This document shows, piece after piece, positions 10,643 to 25,600 of a stretch of 64,000 nucleotides of DNA. Within the stretch, counting starts at the first letter, position 1; each line of letters starts with the position of its first letter. A program made the position numbers and the translations under genes. Location: positions 168,932 through 232,931 of the forward strand of contig CANNZV010001613.1 of NCBI GenBank assembly GCA_947561585.1, in the 5' to 3' direction. Source of the DNA: Caprella mutica (Eukaryota > Arthropoda > Malacostraca > Amphipoda > Caprellidae). A model generated the notes under the pieces. The model had not been told where the DNA came from. It was given only the letters and a program-made list of their open reading frames with translations, and did no database searches.

Positions 10643-13600
10643 ATGGGCAACGAACAGGTATTTTGCATATGATTATTCTTTAATTTCACTGTCATTCCAT
10701 TATTTATTTAAAATCTGTTTAGAGTTTTGTGTTATGTTATATTTATTTTATAATTGATACTCTATTTTGTATCCACAGGTTGCTAGTTTAAAAGTTACAG
10801 CCTATTTAACTACCCAACAGCTGTGAGCTGACCCTACATATTGTTTCCATAATTATTAATTTCTAATTTCTATGAAAGCAGAACCTATTTATTTCCCAAA
10901 TTCACATATAATTCATGAGAACAAATCATATTTTCTTTGAGAGCTATCTGGCAAAATTAAAAAACTTGCCATGTCCCAAAATTATGATATTATCCAATAA
11001 GTCTGCTGAGTCTGCTCAAATGTCAGGCCACAGAACATTGAATAGAAGAAGAAGTGTAGATCCCATTATATTACTATTGAGTGCCGTTTACAGTGACGTC
11101 ACTTCAACTAGAGCCACTCAGCCAATCAGAGGCTTCGTTTCACCAGTTCTGTTTGAGTCCGTATTTTGAATGCGTATTCCAAGTAATAAAGCATGTCCAA
11201 ACTCGCCATTTTAATGGCGAGTTTGTGACAGTTATTTTGAGCCCTTCAATTGCAAATGGCGAGTTTTATCTAATTTTCTCCTATGCTACAATGTTATTTT
11301 GGAGAGAATTTATGAAAATTTGATCATTTTGGAGAGAATTTGTTGAATTTTGGAGAGAGCTGGAGAGACAAATGGCGAGTTTATGAGACATACTATTTTA
11401 CTTGGTGCGTATTACAACTGAAATGGTGTCAATTTGTGTTTGTTGCAAAGAAGATTAGTTTATTATTGCTTAGTTGCTGGGCTATAGAATATAGATAATC
11501 GTGTACATAATTTGGTAGGAAGATATGACTCCCAGCTAACTAAGATAATGAGCTGAGGTAGAATGCACGCTCAAACTGTTTTCGAGAGAGTGTTTATAGA
11601 TTTATAGTGACGTCAGCGATCAATGGACCTGATTGGTTGAAATTTTACGACTGGGTACACCATGTGTACACGTTCGATCTGAGCTTCTTCTTATTCAATG
11701 TTCTGTGTGTCAGGCTATCAGCTATCATACCAAGTAATAAAGCATGTCCAAACTCGCCAATTTAATGGCGAGTTTGTGACAGTTATTTTGAGCCCTTCAA
11801 ATGCAAATGGCGAGTTTTATCTATTTTTCTCCTATGCTACAATGTTAATTTGGAGAGAATTTATGAAAATTTGATCATTTTGGAGAGAATTTGTTGAATT
11901 TTGGAGAGAGCTGGAGAGACAAATGGTGAGTTTATGAGACATACTATTTTACTTGGCTATCATAATTGAACTTCATAGTCCACCATTCCATGTTTCATTG
12001 TGTGACAGGAAAGTCGCCACTTTGGTTAGAACTTATAAAATGGGACCAGCGAGTCAGTGACCGCCCATGTTTTAAAGTATGGACAAAGTCGCCAGTATAT
12101 TGCCAATAATATTGGCAACTATTGAGGTGTTAAATAAGCTGGAAAACCTGTAAATAACCAGTCTGCAGAATGTGTCTTTTCTCCTGCAGAGATTAAAATT
12201 TGAGAGACAATTATTCTCTGACTCTCAGCAGCAGATTCAGAATCTCCCGCAGTTAAATTAATGGTAACATAGGAATTAATTCAAAATCTCCCGCAGCTAA
12301 ATTAATGGTAACATAGGAATTAATTCAAGATCTCCCGCAGAGATCTCAAATTTCTAAAATTCAATCAAAAACTCCCGCAGAGAGTCTTAGAAAAATGTTC
12401 CATATTCTGCAGACTGGGTGAATAACAAGTTAATTACTCCCAAAATAATCTCAAGAGTTAACACACATGGTGACATGTATCAGGCATGAAGTAAAAGATG
12501 TTTCCAAGTGTAAAATCTTTACTAGGAGTCTAGGAAGCCAAATTGCTCCTTTAAAGTGTCTTAAATGCCAGTCTGAAAAGTAGAGCAGGATATGTGGATA
12601 AATCCTGCGCCCAAGTCCTATTTAATTCCTATGTTCCCATGCTATTTGGTGCGCCCAAATCCCAATTTCTGCAAAAAATCCTGGGTCTGTGAGCACCTAC
12701 TTTTCAGACTGGCTTAAATGTGGCGACCTGGATAAATTTTCTCATTATACTGGCGACTTTCCTGCCACACTTTAAAACATGGGCAACCACCGACCAGGTC
12801 GGGCAAAGGCCATGTTTTAGTGTGTGGCAGGAAAGTCACCAGTTTAGTGAGAAAATGAAAATGGATCCAGGTGGCCACATTTAAGATGCTTTAAAGGAGA
12901 AATTTGGCTTCCTAGTGAAGATTTTACACTTGGAAACATCCTTAGGCTTATACTTCATGCCTGATGCATGTGTTCTCTTGTCCTTAAGACTATTTTAGGA
13001 AAGATTTACTTGTTATTTACAGGTTTTCCTACTAATTTGACCACTCAAAAGTCGCCAATATACTGGCGACTTTGTCCATACTTTAAATTTTAAAACATGG
13101 GGCAAGGGCCAAGTAAAATAAAATAGTACCTATCATAACCTATGGCTCATTCATAAACTCTCCATTTGTGAGTTTGTCTCTCCAAAAATCACAAAATTAT
13201 ATATTGTATTGTAGCATAGGCCATAGGAGAAATTAGAAAATAGACATTTCTTGCAATTTGCAATTGAAGGGCTCCAAATAATTGTCTCACTCAAACTCGC
13301 CATTAAAATGGCTGGTTTGGACATGCTTTATAAGTTTATTACCTGGCAGGTTGCCACCCATGTTACAGAGTTTTTTTTTAAGAAGGCCCACTGCCAGAAG
13401 AAACAGACCTCTTTTAAATAATTGAACATGAAAAAACAATGAACCCAGTCTGAAAAGAAGGTCTCCTCAGACCCGGGATTTTTTACAGAAATTGGGGTTT
13501 GGGCTTGGGCGCAGCAATTAACATGGGAACATCCGAACATAGGAATTAAATAGGATTTGGGCGCAGGATTAATCCACAAATCTTGCTATACTTTTCAGAC

Positions 13601-16600
13601 TGGCAATGAACATTAAAAAATAATAGATATGCCAATTAATTGGCTTACATTTCAAAACGTCATAACTCATATATGTCTTATTGCTATTGGCTTAAAATTT
13701 TCCAGTCTGCAGAATATGTGAGATATTTGGGATTTTCTCCTTAAACAATTTTAAATTAATTCCTAAATTTGGATTAATTTTGCTACGAACAGTCCAGGTA
13801 ATAAAGCATGTCCAAACTCGCCATTATAATGGCGAGTGTGTGACAGGTATTTTGAGCCCTTCAATTGCAAATGGCGAGAATTATCTACAATGTTATTTTG
13901 GAGAGATTTTATGATAATATGACCATTTGAAGAGAAATTTGGTAATTTTTGGAGAGAGCTGGAGAGTTTATGAGACATACTATTTTACTTAACGAACAGT
14001 GAACACTTCTGAATTAATTCCTATATATACACATTAATTTTGTTTCCATCAGAATAATAGTTCTCTACGAACACTGTGACTTTACCAGTTTCTGCAGACT
14101 AGAAAGTTTTGAATTAATTCCTATGTTCGCATGTTAATTTTGGCTTGAAATCTTTAAAAAATGAGCCAAATTGGCTTGGCTCAGAATTTTTGTGAAATAT
14201 TGGCATTCAATATTCCAGCCTCTGAAATATGCAGTTTATGACAGTTATTTTGAGTCCCCTGCCCTCCAGGGCCCAGTGCATAGTCTGCCAAGTAAAATGG
14301 TATTGCTCATAAACTCCCAGGTAATACAGCATGTCCAAACTCGCCATTTTAATATCAAATTTTCTCCTGTGCTATAATGGTAATTTGGAAAGAATTAAAT
14401 ACAATTGACCATTTTGGAGAGAAATTTAACGTCTTTACTCTGCTGGAGAGATAAATGGAGAGTTTATGAGCCATACTCCATGTTTCAAAGTATGCACAAA
14501 GTCACGAATATGTTGTCTAGGCCTGTACTGATACCATAATTATTGCCCGTACCGATACAAGGTTTAGATAATCTGCCAATACCGATACACCGATACTTTA
14601 AAATCATCGATACTCCTGATACCGATACACCACTATTTTTTAATTTCACATTATTATTATTAATTTTATTTATCTATATATTAAATGTTTCGAATCTGAT
14701 ACAATATGTACATAGGTATGCACAATCTATTATCTACCAATGAGCTTCCAAATACTTGTATTCAATATTCTGTTGACCATAAATATGCACTGCTATTGGT
14801 TGGAAGCATTGATGACGTATGAGTAGAGGTGCTAAGAATCCGGATGTAATGAATTGGAATAGTTGTGGCTTTGTCCAGTTTGTTTTTAAATATAATATTA
14901 ATAAGTTTCAAGTATTGAATGTTGTAATAATTGTTTATAATCCAAAACATGATTAATTTAATTCATTTAACCATTATTCTTAATACTCTGCTTATATTCA
15001 TTGAATAGCAACAACTTATTATATATAACAGTTTTAATACAAGTTTGATACATGTCTGAGTCTGTTTGGAATATACCTACTTATAGCGCGTCATCAGACA
15101 GCCATTTTGTTCACGAACGGCACGGTACGTGAGCTTCTGATTTATATATTTAAATCATACGTTTTTAAAACTTAATAATTTCTTACTTATAACAATTTAA
15201 CCAGAATCATAATTCTTACCACCTATTTATTCATTATAGTCATAATACGTACGTCTGTCATAATTGGTTCAGTTGCCCGTCTGAACATGTTTCATTTTCA
15301 TTTTATTGTTGTCTGCTGCCGTTAAACTTAAGAAAAGACACTTCAAACAAAATTAATTAGTTATGATGATATTCATAGTATATTTTTTCAACAATAGAAA
15401 CTACACAATGAAAAATGTAATGAGTGAATTTTCGATAAAAATAAGACTTTTTAATAGTATTGGTGGTATCGACATTTTTTAATTAATATGTGCCGATCCG
15501 ATATCGAGTACCGATACATAATAAATGGCCGATATAACGAGTACCGATACTGATACAATCAGTAGCTACAGCCCTAATGTTGGCGACTTTTGATGGGTGA
15601 AATAAGTTGAAAGAATTGTAATTAACTGTTAAATCACTGATAAAACAGTCATAAGAGATGCACATGCATCAGACATTAAACATAATAATGTTCTCAACTG
15701 GAAATTCTTCATCACAAAGTCAAATATCTACTTTAAAAGGAGGCTTAATGAGCTAAATGTGACAACCTAACTCCATTTTCTCATCAACTGGTGACTTTTC
15801 TGCCACACTTTGAAACATGGGCCACACTCTTTTACTTGACTGTCAGTCTGTCACGGTTGTTCCATGTGGCTTGGAGCATATTACCGAATGTTATGATAAT
15901 AATATGATTAATTACCTGCTTCATTCATATAAAATATAGTTCTGTCTCTCATGATAATTTCCACAAAATGAACATGTCTTAGCAAGAAACATTTGATGAA
16001 ATTTTTATGGTGTGAAGAATTTGTTTCAAGAAGTTGATGTCTGACTTCCATTTTGTAGGGGTTGCAGTTTAAGTTTTTGTAATAATATTGATTGAAGATT
16101 TAGAGATATTTGGTCCTTTTTCCTAACAAAAGCATTTCTATTTTCTAAAAGGAGTTGATGAACAAAATTGATTTTTTTCTTCAGATCGTACTGTCTTCTT
16201 GCGGCTTGAATGATCCTCGTTAAAATTTAAGCTTGTGCTTTTTTTTAAATGTTTTTCTCCAAGTTGTCATTATCATTAAAAAATAATAGTTATATGAATG
16301 ATCTTAAAATCTGAAGATATTTGTTTTATTAATTGTTTTGTTGTCTAATACAGATATTTTAATGTTTTAAGTTTTTGAACTTAGCTACTTCATTGTTCGT
16401 TTTCTGACCATTTGCGTAAAACTGTTTTCACCGCCCTTCGGAACAGTTTCATAGTGTCCATCGACTTGGTAGGCCCCTTGATTCCACCTTCTAGTGAATG
16501 CCATAAATTGCCCTGTCCACCCATCAATAAAATCATTGGCATTGACAAAAATGAATTACATTGGCATTGACAAAAATGAATTAACTTTATGAAAATTTAA

Positions 16601-19600
16601 CTGTGGATGGTGAAGGGTTCTGAAAACAAAATGATGTGTGAAAGGGAAATGAACCTCCAATAGTTGTTTAAATATACTAATTTAAAGATGGTTCCGTTTC
16701 TTTTCGGGACATCCTGTGTTGACATTTGAGGGGTGAAATAAGTTGAAAAAAATTGTAATTAACAGTTAGCTAAATCACAAAGACGTGAAACGCATTAATA
16801 TTTTTAACTTGATTTGCTTTTAAATGAGTTAAATGTGGTGACTGATGTCCATTTTCTAATCAAACTGCTGACTTTCCTGTCACACTATGAGGCATGGTTG
16901 AAAACATCATCATGTATCATATCTGATCCATGCGCATCCTTTTGGCTATTTATGAATTATTTACTTGTTAATTACAGGTTTTTCAACTTAATTCACCACA
17001 AAAGTTTCCAATATATTGGCAACTTTGTCCATACTTTGAAACATGGACTCACAGATAAACTCATTAAGTTTGTCTAGATTTTTAATATGTCACTATTTAA
17101 CTTTTTTCAAGACATTTTTATTCTTGTGTATTCTTTTTTTCATATTTATTTTGAAATAAAATATTTTTTCTTTGGAAATTCATATTTGTATTGTATTTTT
17201 CATGGATTATTTGAAATTCAACGATGTCAGCTATTTTCTGTGATGTAGGGTAATGAACCAATTACTGGATGCTTATTTTCTTCTATAATTACCGAATGGA
17301 ATATTTCGAATTAGTATATTTGTAAACTAGGATTGTTTAGGACTATAAAAATATATTCATTGTAAGATACCAGATTCTTCTAATCAACGAATATATTTTT
17401 ATAGTCATAAACAATCATAGTTTACAAATATACTAATTCGAAATATTCTATTCGGTAATTAGTAAAGGAAAATAAGCATCCGGTAATTGGTTCATTATCC
17501 TATATATAGAGTATAACTGAAACTAAACATGTATCCAAAATAATGAGTCAAAAATTGGGGCTGCTTGCTCGCTTAAGGATTAATTTGGATAATACTACAA
17601 CTTGTTTTCCATTTCACCTCCCAAAATGAATAGCAAGGTAGGACCGTAGGAGTAAAAAAGTACCTGAAAGTCTTCTGACATTGCAAGAATTTTTATTTTG
17701 AGAGAAGAAAATCAGCCAAATTTACCATCAAATACACTCTGGCACATTCCATATTTCAGAGGCTGGCAAACTGCAAGCCAAATTTTCACAAAAATTCTCA
17801 GCCAAGCCAATTTTGGCTCATTTTTGAAGATTTTAAGCCAAAATTAATCCAGGTATTAAAGTATGTCCTTTCTCACCATTTTATTGACCAGTTTATGACA
17901 GTTATTTTGGGCCCTCCAATTTCAAATGGAGAAATGTCTAATTTTCTCCTATGTTACAATGTTATGTTGGAGAGAATTTATGATAATTTGTTAATTTTGA
18001 AGAGAAATTTAGTTTCTTTTGGAAATAGCTGGAGAGTTTATGAGCCATACTATTTTACTTTGAAATTACCTTACTATGGGAACAGGAATTATTTCAAAAT
18101 TGTAAGCCTATTGCATTCATCTGAGTTTTGACCATTTGAAATGTAAGCCCATTGATTGGCTTCAACGGACATACTCTGTAACATGGTCCTTATTCAAACA
18201 TTGCATTGTATTAACTGCATGAACTGGTAGCTAAAAAGTTTCCAATAAATTTATATTCTCAATATTTGCCCTCTATTCAGACCCAACTTCATTAAATACG
18301 AATGTGTTCTCATTTTCTAAGTACGGCAAGAAAGGTGCCAACTTGACAGTGTAGTGTGAATTGGTCTCCAATTTAAGAAATTTTAAAGGAAAAAATTTGG
18401 CTCTCAGCTAATTTTACATTAGAAAATATTACTTTGTTCATGTCTGATGGATTGATGCATGTACATTTGAGAAGTTAACTTGTTAGTCAGTTACATGTTT
18501 TACAACTAACCTCACCCCTACAAAATGGCCAGTGAGATATTTTACCTTAATCTTCTTCCTAGAATGTCACCAGCTGACTTTCTCACTAAATATTTTTAAA
18601 ATATCCCTTTCATATTCTGCACTGCTGTTTTAACTGTAGCTACTCATCAAAATGTATGAAAACATTGATGGTGATGATTGGTATCCATGATACATGCAGG
18701 TATCATAGATACCAATTAAAATAAAATAACAATTATAATAAATTTTTTCTTATATGACTGAAGATGTGAAACTGACCGATAATTCGTAATTTACCCTAAT
18801 CTGCTTCTGCACAGAAAGTTCAGATTACTATCAGCTCTAGAAATTCTAATGAATGGATATCACCACTCTGCCAGGTTTTATTTCAATAATTTGATGGTGT
18901 AAGGTGATCAGCTGATTTTCTTCTATTGAAAATCAGAGCTGTGCAAGTTATAGTGCCTACTGCCTATTAGCTATGCCTTCTTATATTTTAATTAATTCTG
19001 AAAGAGAAAATTGGAGAATCAGACATATTAAGCTCCAATTAAAGAGAACCATTAGTTAGCTTTTCATATTTCCAGAAGAAAAGTCCGCAGAGTTAAATAC
19101 ACCAAATGCAGACTGGGACTGATATTAAAGCATTACTGAAGTCAAAATATTTAGTTTACCTCTTTTTCTGTAACAGGAAGTGGTGAAGCTAGAGCATCTC
19201 TGCAAGCAGCTTCATGAGGCTACTGACTCACAGATGCGCCAAGAGGCGGAGAAGGAGTTGGTGTTATTTCAAAGCAGAGTGGGAAACTCAGACACTTTAA
19301 CACAATGCCAGATGTTGCTAGACAGGGCACATTCATCTTACTCACAGTACCTAGCTGCTACCACACTCACAAAAAATGTATCCCGAAACCCCTGCCTGTT
19401 GACGTTGCAACAGAGAATACACATACGTAAGTAGCTAGTGGAATATTTTGAAACTGATGAGGGGTTATGGATTTAGAACTCAGTGTTGAGAGTTAGTTGC
19501 TTGCTCAAATATTTATTTACTTGTAATTTTTTATATCTAAATAATGATATCGATACCATAATTATTATCGATACTGACACTTGGTAGCTATTAGTAATAT

Positions 19601-22600
19601 GCCGATTTCGATGCCTATAGATCACCGATATTCCTATAAATGTCTGATAAAACAAAGTAGGTTCTAATACCATTATCATTACTGATACAGATAATTGGTA
19701 ATCTGAGGATACCTAAGAAATGGCTGATATATCGAATACTGATAGTATCCGTACTGCCCTAATTTTAATGGCAATTTCTATTTAAAAATTATAGCTTAGA
19801 TGTTTCAATTAGCTATTAACAATGGCTTGTATCTGTTACAGGGAATTATGTTATCAACTACCTAGGAGCAAGACCAAAGCTGATGCACTACGTGAAGCAG
19901 TTTCTAGTTGAACTTTTTGCACGTATAACCAAGTTGGGATGGTTCGACTGCATCTCTAAAGACAAATACGCATTCAGAGAAGTGGTCAAAGATGTCTCAG
20001 ATTTCTTACAGGTGAAACATAATTGCTTTTATTATTGTTATAATATATTGAAACTTAAGGATGAAAAGCAACATAATTAATGATGGGTTCATCTCTATTT
20101 ATAATACTCTCATTGCTATCATTTTCAACCAAAACATAAAATTTGTGAAGGAATCTAATAAATACACTAATATTTATTGAAAAATAAATAAAAGTTGAAT
20201 GATAATAACTGTCACTATTGTTTCAAATTGATTGATGTTTAAATATGTAAAATGATTCTGAATTTTTCAAATCATTAAAATTGTTAACACTAGCTGTATA
20301 AAGTAGTAAAATTATCTAAATTGATAGAATATTTTGTTGCTTTTTATCTTTGGACTTTGAAGCAATGTTCCTGCTAACTTTTTAAACATATTGAAGGTAT
20401 TCTAACAATATCTTAATTATCTATCCTTTCCAGGCACAAGCCCCCATAGAACACAGAATAGTTGGAGTAGAATTGCTAGCTCGGGTAACGGCCGAAATGA
20501 ACCAAATCAGCGAGTCTGACGCCAACAAGTCCATATCTAAGCACCGTAAAATAGCCGTCTCCTTCAGAGATCATGAGCTGTTTGTGATATTTCAATTGGC
20601 GTGTACGCAGTTACGACAGGAGACTTTGAACTGCTTTGATGTCGTGGAGGGAAGCGATAAACACAGCCTACTGTTGCAGATATTACACCTGTGTGAGTAC
20701 ACTTTGTAAATACTCTTCATCTCAAGTGGTGAGTCAGTGGCCAAAATAATATCGCGTCTTGCGGGACGCTAAAATCCTTATCTTTGGGTCACGTGACTGG
20801 CAATCTAGCGTCAGTTCAATATAGAAATTATATAACTGAAACAAAATTTAATGGAGAAATGATATAACTGAAACAAAATAAGGTTTTACACCGTCTTCCT
20901 TTGCGTCCTGCAATCGCTGCAACACTTCCTCACACTAGAGTAGTTTATTATAACTCTATGCTTCATCTGTACTAAAGTAAGAGCCACATCTGTCAGTCCC
21001 TATTGTCACACTTTCATTTTGAAATGCATATTAAAAGAAAAAATATTATAGTTCCTGCAGTATCATTGCTATGGCTAACAATAACAATTATAAAGTATTT
21101 ATTCTATTCTTGGCATTTGACTTTGAGAGATAAAATTCAAAGTCTAGGTATTGACATCTGGAGTATCCGTCAAGATCAGAAAATGTTATGCATTTTCTTT
21201 TCTCCATCGGTAGTAAGGGCTTCTAATTTTCTAAATCTGCCTTAAGTTGCTAATTAATAACCTCTGTTGTTTCACAGCCCTGAACTGTTTGACATTTGAC
21301 TTCATTGGCACATTCAGTGATGATTCTGGAGAAGATTTCTGTACGGTTCAGATACCCACTTCATGGAGACACGCCTTCCTCGACTTCTCGACTGTGCAGC
21401 TCTTCTTTGATCTCTATGCTAAGCTACCTCCAACTCTTTCATCAATGGTGAGCAAAAGAGTGATTATATTTGCTTCAAGAAGCACTGGTTATAACCTAGT
21501 ATTAAGGTAAGGTCCGAATTATAAGACTGTCCACATCTTAATTCAAGAAGATCAATCAAAAATTCAATAAGATCATTTTAGGTATCATGGATACAAATTA
21601 AAACTTGTTATTTTTAATTCTATGGATATTCATTTAGTTGGTATCCATGATATCTGCAGGTGGTATCAAGGATACCAATTAAAATGAAAGTTCATGATTA
21701 CTATTTGATTTTTTCTCACGTGTCCAAAGATGTGGAACTGTCCCATAACTCCTAACTCACCTTATTACGTTCACTCCCTAACTGCCTGTCTCTCCTCCCA
21801 GTGCCTCTCAGTGTTAGTCCAAATAGCATCAATCAGGCGTACTTTCTTCACCAATGACGAGAGGGTTGACTTCCTCAGTCAGCTGGTCAATGGGGTCGAG
21901 GGAATCATGCAGAACCCTCAGAGTTTGGCCGAACCTGCCAACTACCACGAGTTCTGCAGACTGCTTCTCCGACTCAAGAGCAACTACCAGCTCGGTGAGA
22001 TATTAGGCCTACAAATACTTAGGATATGATGGTTATTTAGTATAGGTCTATAGGGAATTTTTTTAACGCCACTTGCAGTTTTAGAGGATAGCGCTAGGGT
22101 TACCAATTGTAGGAGTTCTACAGTACTATAGTCAATTATTTCACGACATTAAACGACATTTAAAAATGCTTGGAGTGTCGCTACATCATAAGGGGTACTA
22201 GGACACCACTCGCATTTTCCGTTAGTTATTTAACGTTTGTTAGAGCTATTTAGAGGGTAAAGTTCTGTGATATGTTTATCACATGAATAAATATAGCTAA
22301 TTCACTTGCTACATTTACGTTAGCTACAAACTGATACCCAAGATATAATTTACGGTACCATTAAGTTGGTGCCTTCAAACCATTAATAACTACAATATCT
22401 GCGATATATATTTTCCTACCAATGATGTTATGGTTGATTTCACGATTATTCTAAACTGGTTTTATTTTAACTTGTTATAGAGTAGCTATGTCAGTTTAAA
22501 GCCAATTAATTGGCTTACATATCGAATGGTCAAAACTCAGATAGGTATGTAATTGGCTTATAATTTTTAATTAATTCCTATGTTCCTATTGCTCAAAATT

Positions 22601-25600
22601 GGCTTAAAGTTCACCAGCCCCTAAATTTCTAAAGTATGACTAATTATTCATTCGTCATCACTGTTATTTGATTTGATTTTTTTTTTCAGGTGAGCTGGTG
22701 TTGGTGAAGAAGTACACCGCAGCACTAGAACTCATAGCAAAGTTCACCGTAGACTCTCTCAGCAACTGGCAGTTTGCACCCAACAGTGTGCACTATTTGC
22801 TGTCACTATGGCAAAGAATGGTCGGCAGTGTGCCTTACATGAAGGTGAGTGTGCCTTACATGAAGGTGAGTGTGCCTTACATGAAGGTGAGTGTGCCTTA
22901 CATGAAGGTGAGTGTGCCTTACATGAAGGTGAGTGTGCCTTACATGAAGGTGAGTGTGTCTTATATGAAGGTGAGTGTGTCTTACATGAAGGTGAGTGTG
23001 TCTTACATGAAGGTGAGTGTGTCTTATATGAAGGTGAGTGTGTCTTACATGAAGGTGAGTGTGCCTTGTTTGAAGCGTGTTTAAATATAATATTTCAATT
23101 ACCTCTGTATAATACCTTTTTACTTAACTGCATATCTCTAGCACTCTCCATCCCATTTCAGGAGGCCTCAGAACCACACAATTTAGAGTGTTACACCCCC
23201 GAAGTGTTCAGAGCGTACGTCATGTCTCGTCTGGAGAGTGTTGGTATCGTCCTCAGAGAGGGATGTGATGACCCACTAGAAGACCTTACCGTTGTCAACC
23301 AGCAGCTAGACCAGGTAAACTAGGCTAGACCAGGTAAACTAGGCTAGACCAGGTAAACTAGGCTAGACCAGGTAAACTAGGCTAGACCAGGTAAACTAGG
23401 CTAGACCAGGTAAACTAGGCTAGACCAGGTAAACTGGGCTAGACCAGGTAAACTAGGCTAGACCAGGTAAACTAGGCTAGACCAGGTAAACTAGGCTAGA
23501 CCAGGTAAACTAGGCTAGACCAGGTAAACTAGGCTAGACCAGGTAAACTGGGATACACCAGGTAAACTGGGATACACCAGGTAAACTGGGATACACCAGG
23601 TAAACTGGGATACACCAGGTAAACTGGGATACACCAGGTAAACTGGGATACACCAGATAAACTGGGATACACCAGGTAAACTGGGATACACCAGGTAAAC
23701 TGGGATACACCAGGTAAACTGGGATACACCAGGTAAACTGGGATACACCAGGTAAACTGGGATACACCAGGTAAACTGGGATACACCAGGTAAACTGGGA
23801 TACACCAGGTAAACTGGGATACACCAGGTAAACTGGGATACACCAGGTAAACTGGGATACACCAGGTAAACTGGGATACACCAGGTAAACTGGGATACAC
23901 CAGGTAAACTGGGATACACCAGGTAAACTGGGATACACCAGGTAAACTGGGATACACCAGGTAAACTGGGATACACCAGGTAAACTGGGATACACCAGGT
24001 AAACTGGGATACACCAGGTAAACTGGGATACACCAGGTAAACTAGGCTACACCAGGTAAACTATTGAGCTACCTAATCGCCTTTTTTTATCCGTAACGAA
24101 AAGGATTGTAATTTTTAAGCTACATCAATAGTCACCAAACAAAATTGGTAGCTACAATTATAAACCATAAAGAACTATTTTTAGTTGCAAAAGAAAAGGG
24201 TTCAAATGTAAGAACTTAAGAATAGTAATCACGTTTTTTTACTGTTCTAAGAAGAGACGACAATTTGACCTATTTTGTAAACTGAGATATCCGAATCACT
24301 CATTCTGTTTGAAGTTTAAATAAACCTCCTTTTTAAAAAGTTTATCAGCTTTATCTGACATTTATGCCTGAGTTTAATTGTTTTTTCTTTTCAGTTATCT
24401 ACCATTGGTCGGTGTGACTACGGCAAGAGCTGCAGTCTCCTCATCCAACTGTTTGAGCAGACTGCTTCTAGGTACCAAGAGCTGATGACTGCCAAACAGA
24501 GAAATGGAGTTCAGAACCACTCTGCAGACATCACTATAGCTGAAGGTGAGGGGAATGACATTAGAAACAGTCTCTCTGTCCCTAACCAACAACATGCATG
24601 CTGTCATGTTCTTTTAGGAATAAAATTCTGGTTGATAGCTATACATGTTTTTAGAAAATTTATACTGTTAGAGTAAAATATATAGGGTGCGGAGAAAGTC
24701 CCCGATCAAATTTTATTTTTTAATTTAAAGATGATTATTTATTTACTAAATTTATCCATTTATATCTCATGCTCTTCCTATAATCATATAGCTACTTTAA
24801 TGTTCCAGGTTGAAATTTTGATCAATTTACATTATCTTTCGTAAAAATAAGTCAACGTGAGGCTATTATTTAGCTACACTGTGCGGGGAAGACAAACCCA
24901 GATATTGTTAAGCTGTTAAAAGTACCGAAATCGACTGTTAGAAATGCTGTTAAACGCTACCAAGAACTGGAGACAACAGGTGATCAACCCAGGTGTGGAT
25001 GACCTCGCACTGCACGCACTCCAACCAAAATCAAAGCCATTAGGGAGCCGATAAGGAGGAAACCCAAGCGAAGCGTGAGAAAGATGGCTAAGAGTATGGA
25101 TATCGACGAAAAACGTGTGAGAACCATCATCAAAGAAGACCTCAAGTTGTCCCCCTTAAAAATGACCAACATGCAACAGCTCACTGACTTGCAGAAACAG
25201 AAGAGGCTAGACAAATCAAAGATTCTTTTGAATGCAATGAAAGATGGCATGCAGGCTGGTGAGATTGTCTTTTCGGATGGGAAAATGTTCACTGTGGAGA
25301 CCAAATTCAACTCCCAGAACGACAGAATTTTGGCAAAAAGTGCTGACAGTATCCCTCCATCCATAAAGACTGTTTTCCGTCGCCAAAAGCCTGCCTCTGT
25401 GATGATGGTTCGGGCTGCCATCTCTGAGAGTTGGAGATCTCCTCTCATTTTCATCAAAGAAGGCGCTTAAGTTGATGCAAAATTGTATATCGAGGATATT
25501 TTGACTCGAGGACAAATTGAGATGAAGAAGCACTTCAAGGACAGGCCTTTTACCTTTCAACATGACGGTGCGCCCTCGCACACAGCGAACAAAACTCAGG

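Larger units (their letters stand above)
12065..12782. mobile_element. hAT-like MITE family B, carrying two nested MITEs
   Basis: Ends are CCATGTTTTAAAGT and ACTTTAAAACATGG, with gtcgcca motifs just inside. Without the nested insertions at 12158-12417 and 12568-12712 it would be close to the 291-bp solo copy at 12810-13100. A clean target duplication is not visible here (gtgaccgc against gcaaccac). Confidence 0.75.
14317..15838. mobile_element. hAT-like MITE, family A, split by a nested insertion
   Basis: The left part (CCAGGTAATACAGC, 14317-14477) and right end (cttttacttg, to about 15838) are separated by the family B element at 14478-15820. Directly before it, 14288-14316 is the end of another family A copy in reverse. 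Its own target duplication is not clear. Confidence 0.65.

Noticed and set aside
23515..24033. Three long overlapping minus-strand open frames (repeats of YPSLPG and similar)
   Set aside because: They are produced by the stop-free 19-bp array at the exon 8 donor; a 19-bp period cycles through all frames. No independent sign of coding.
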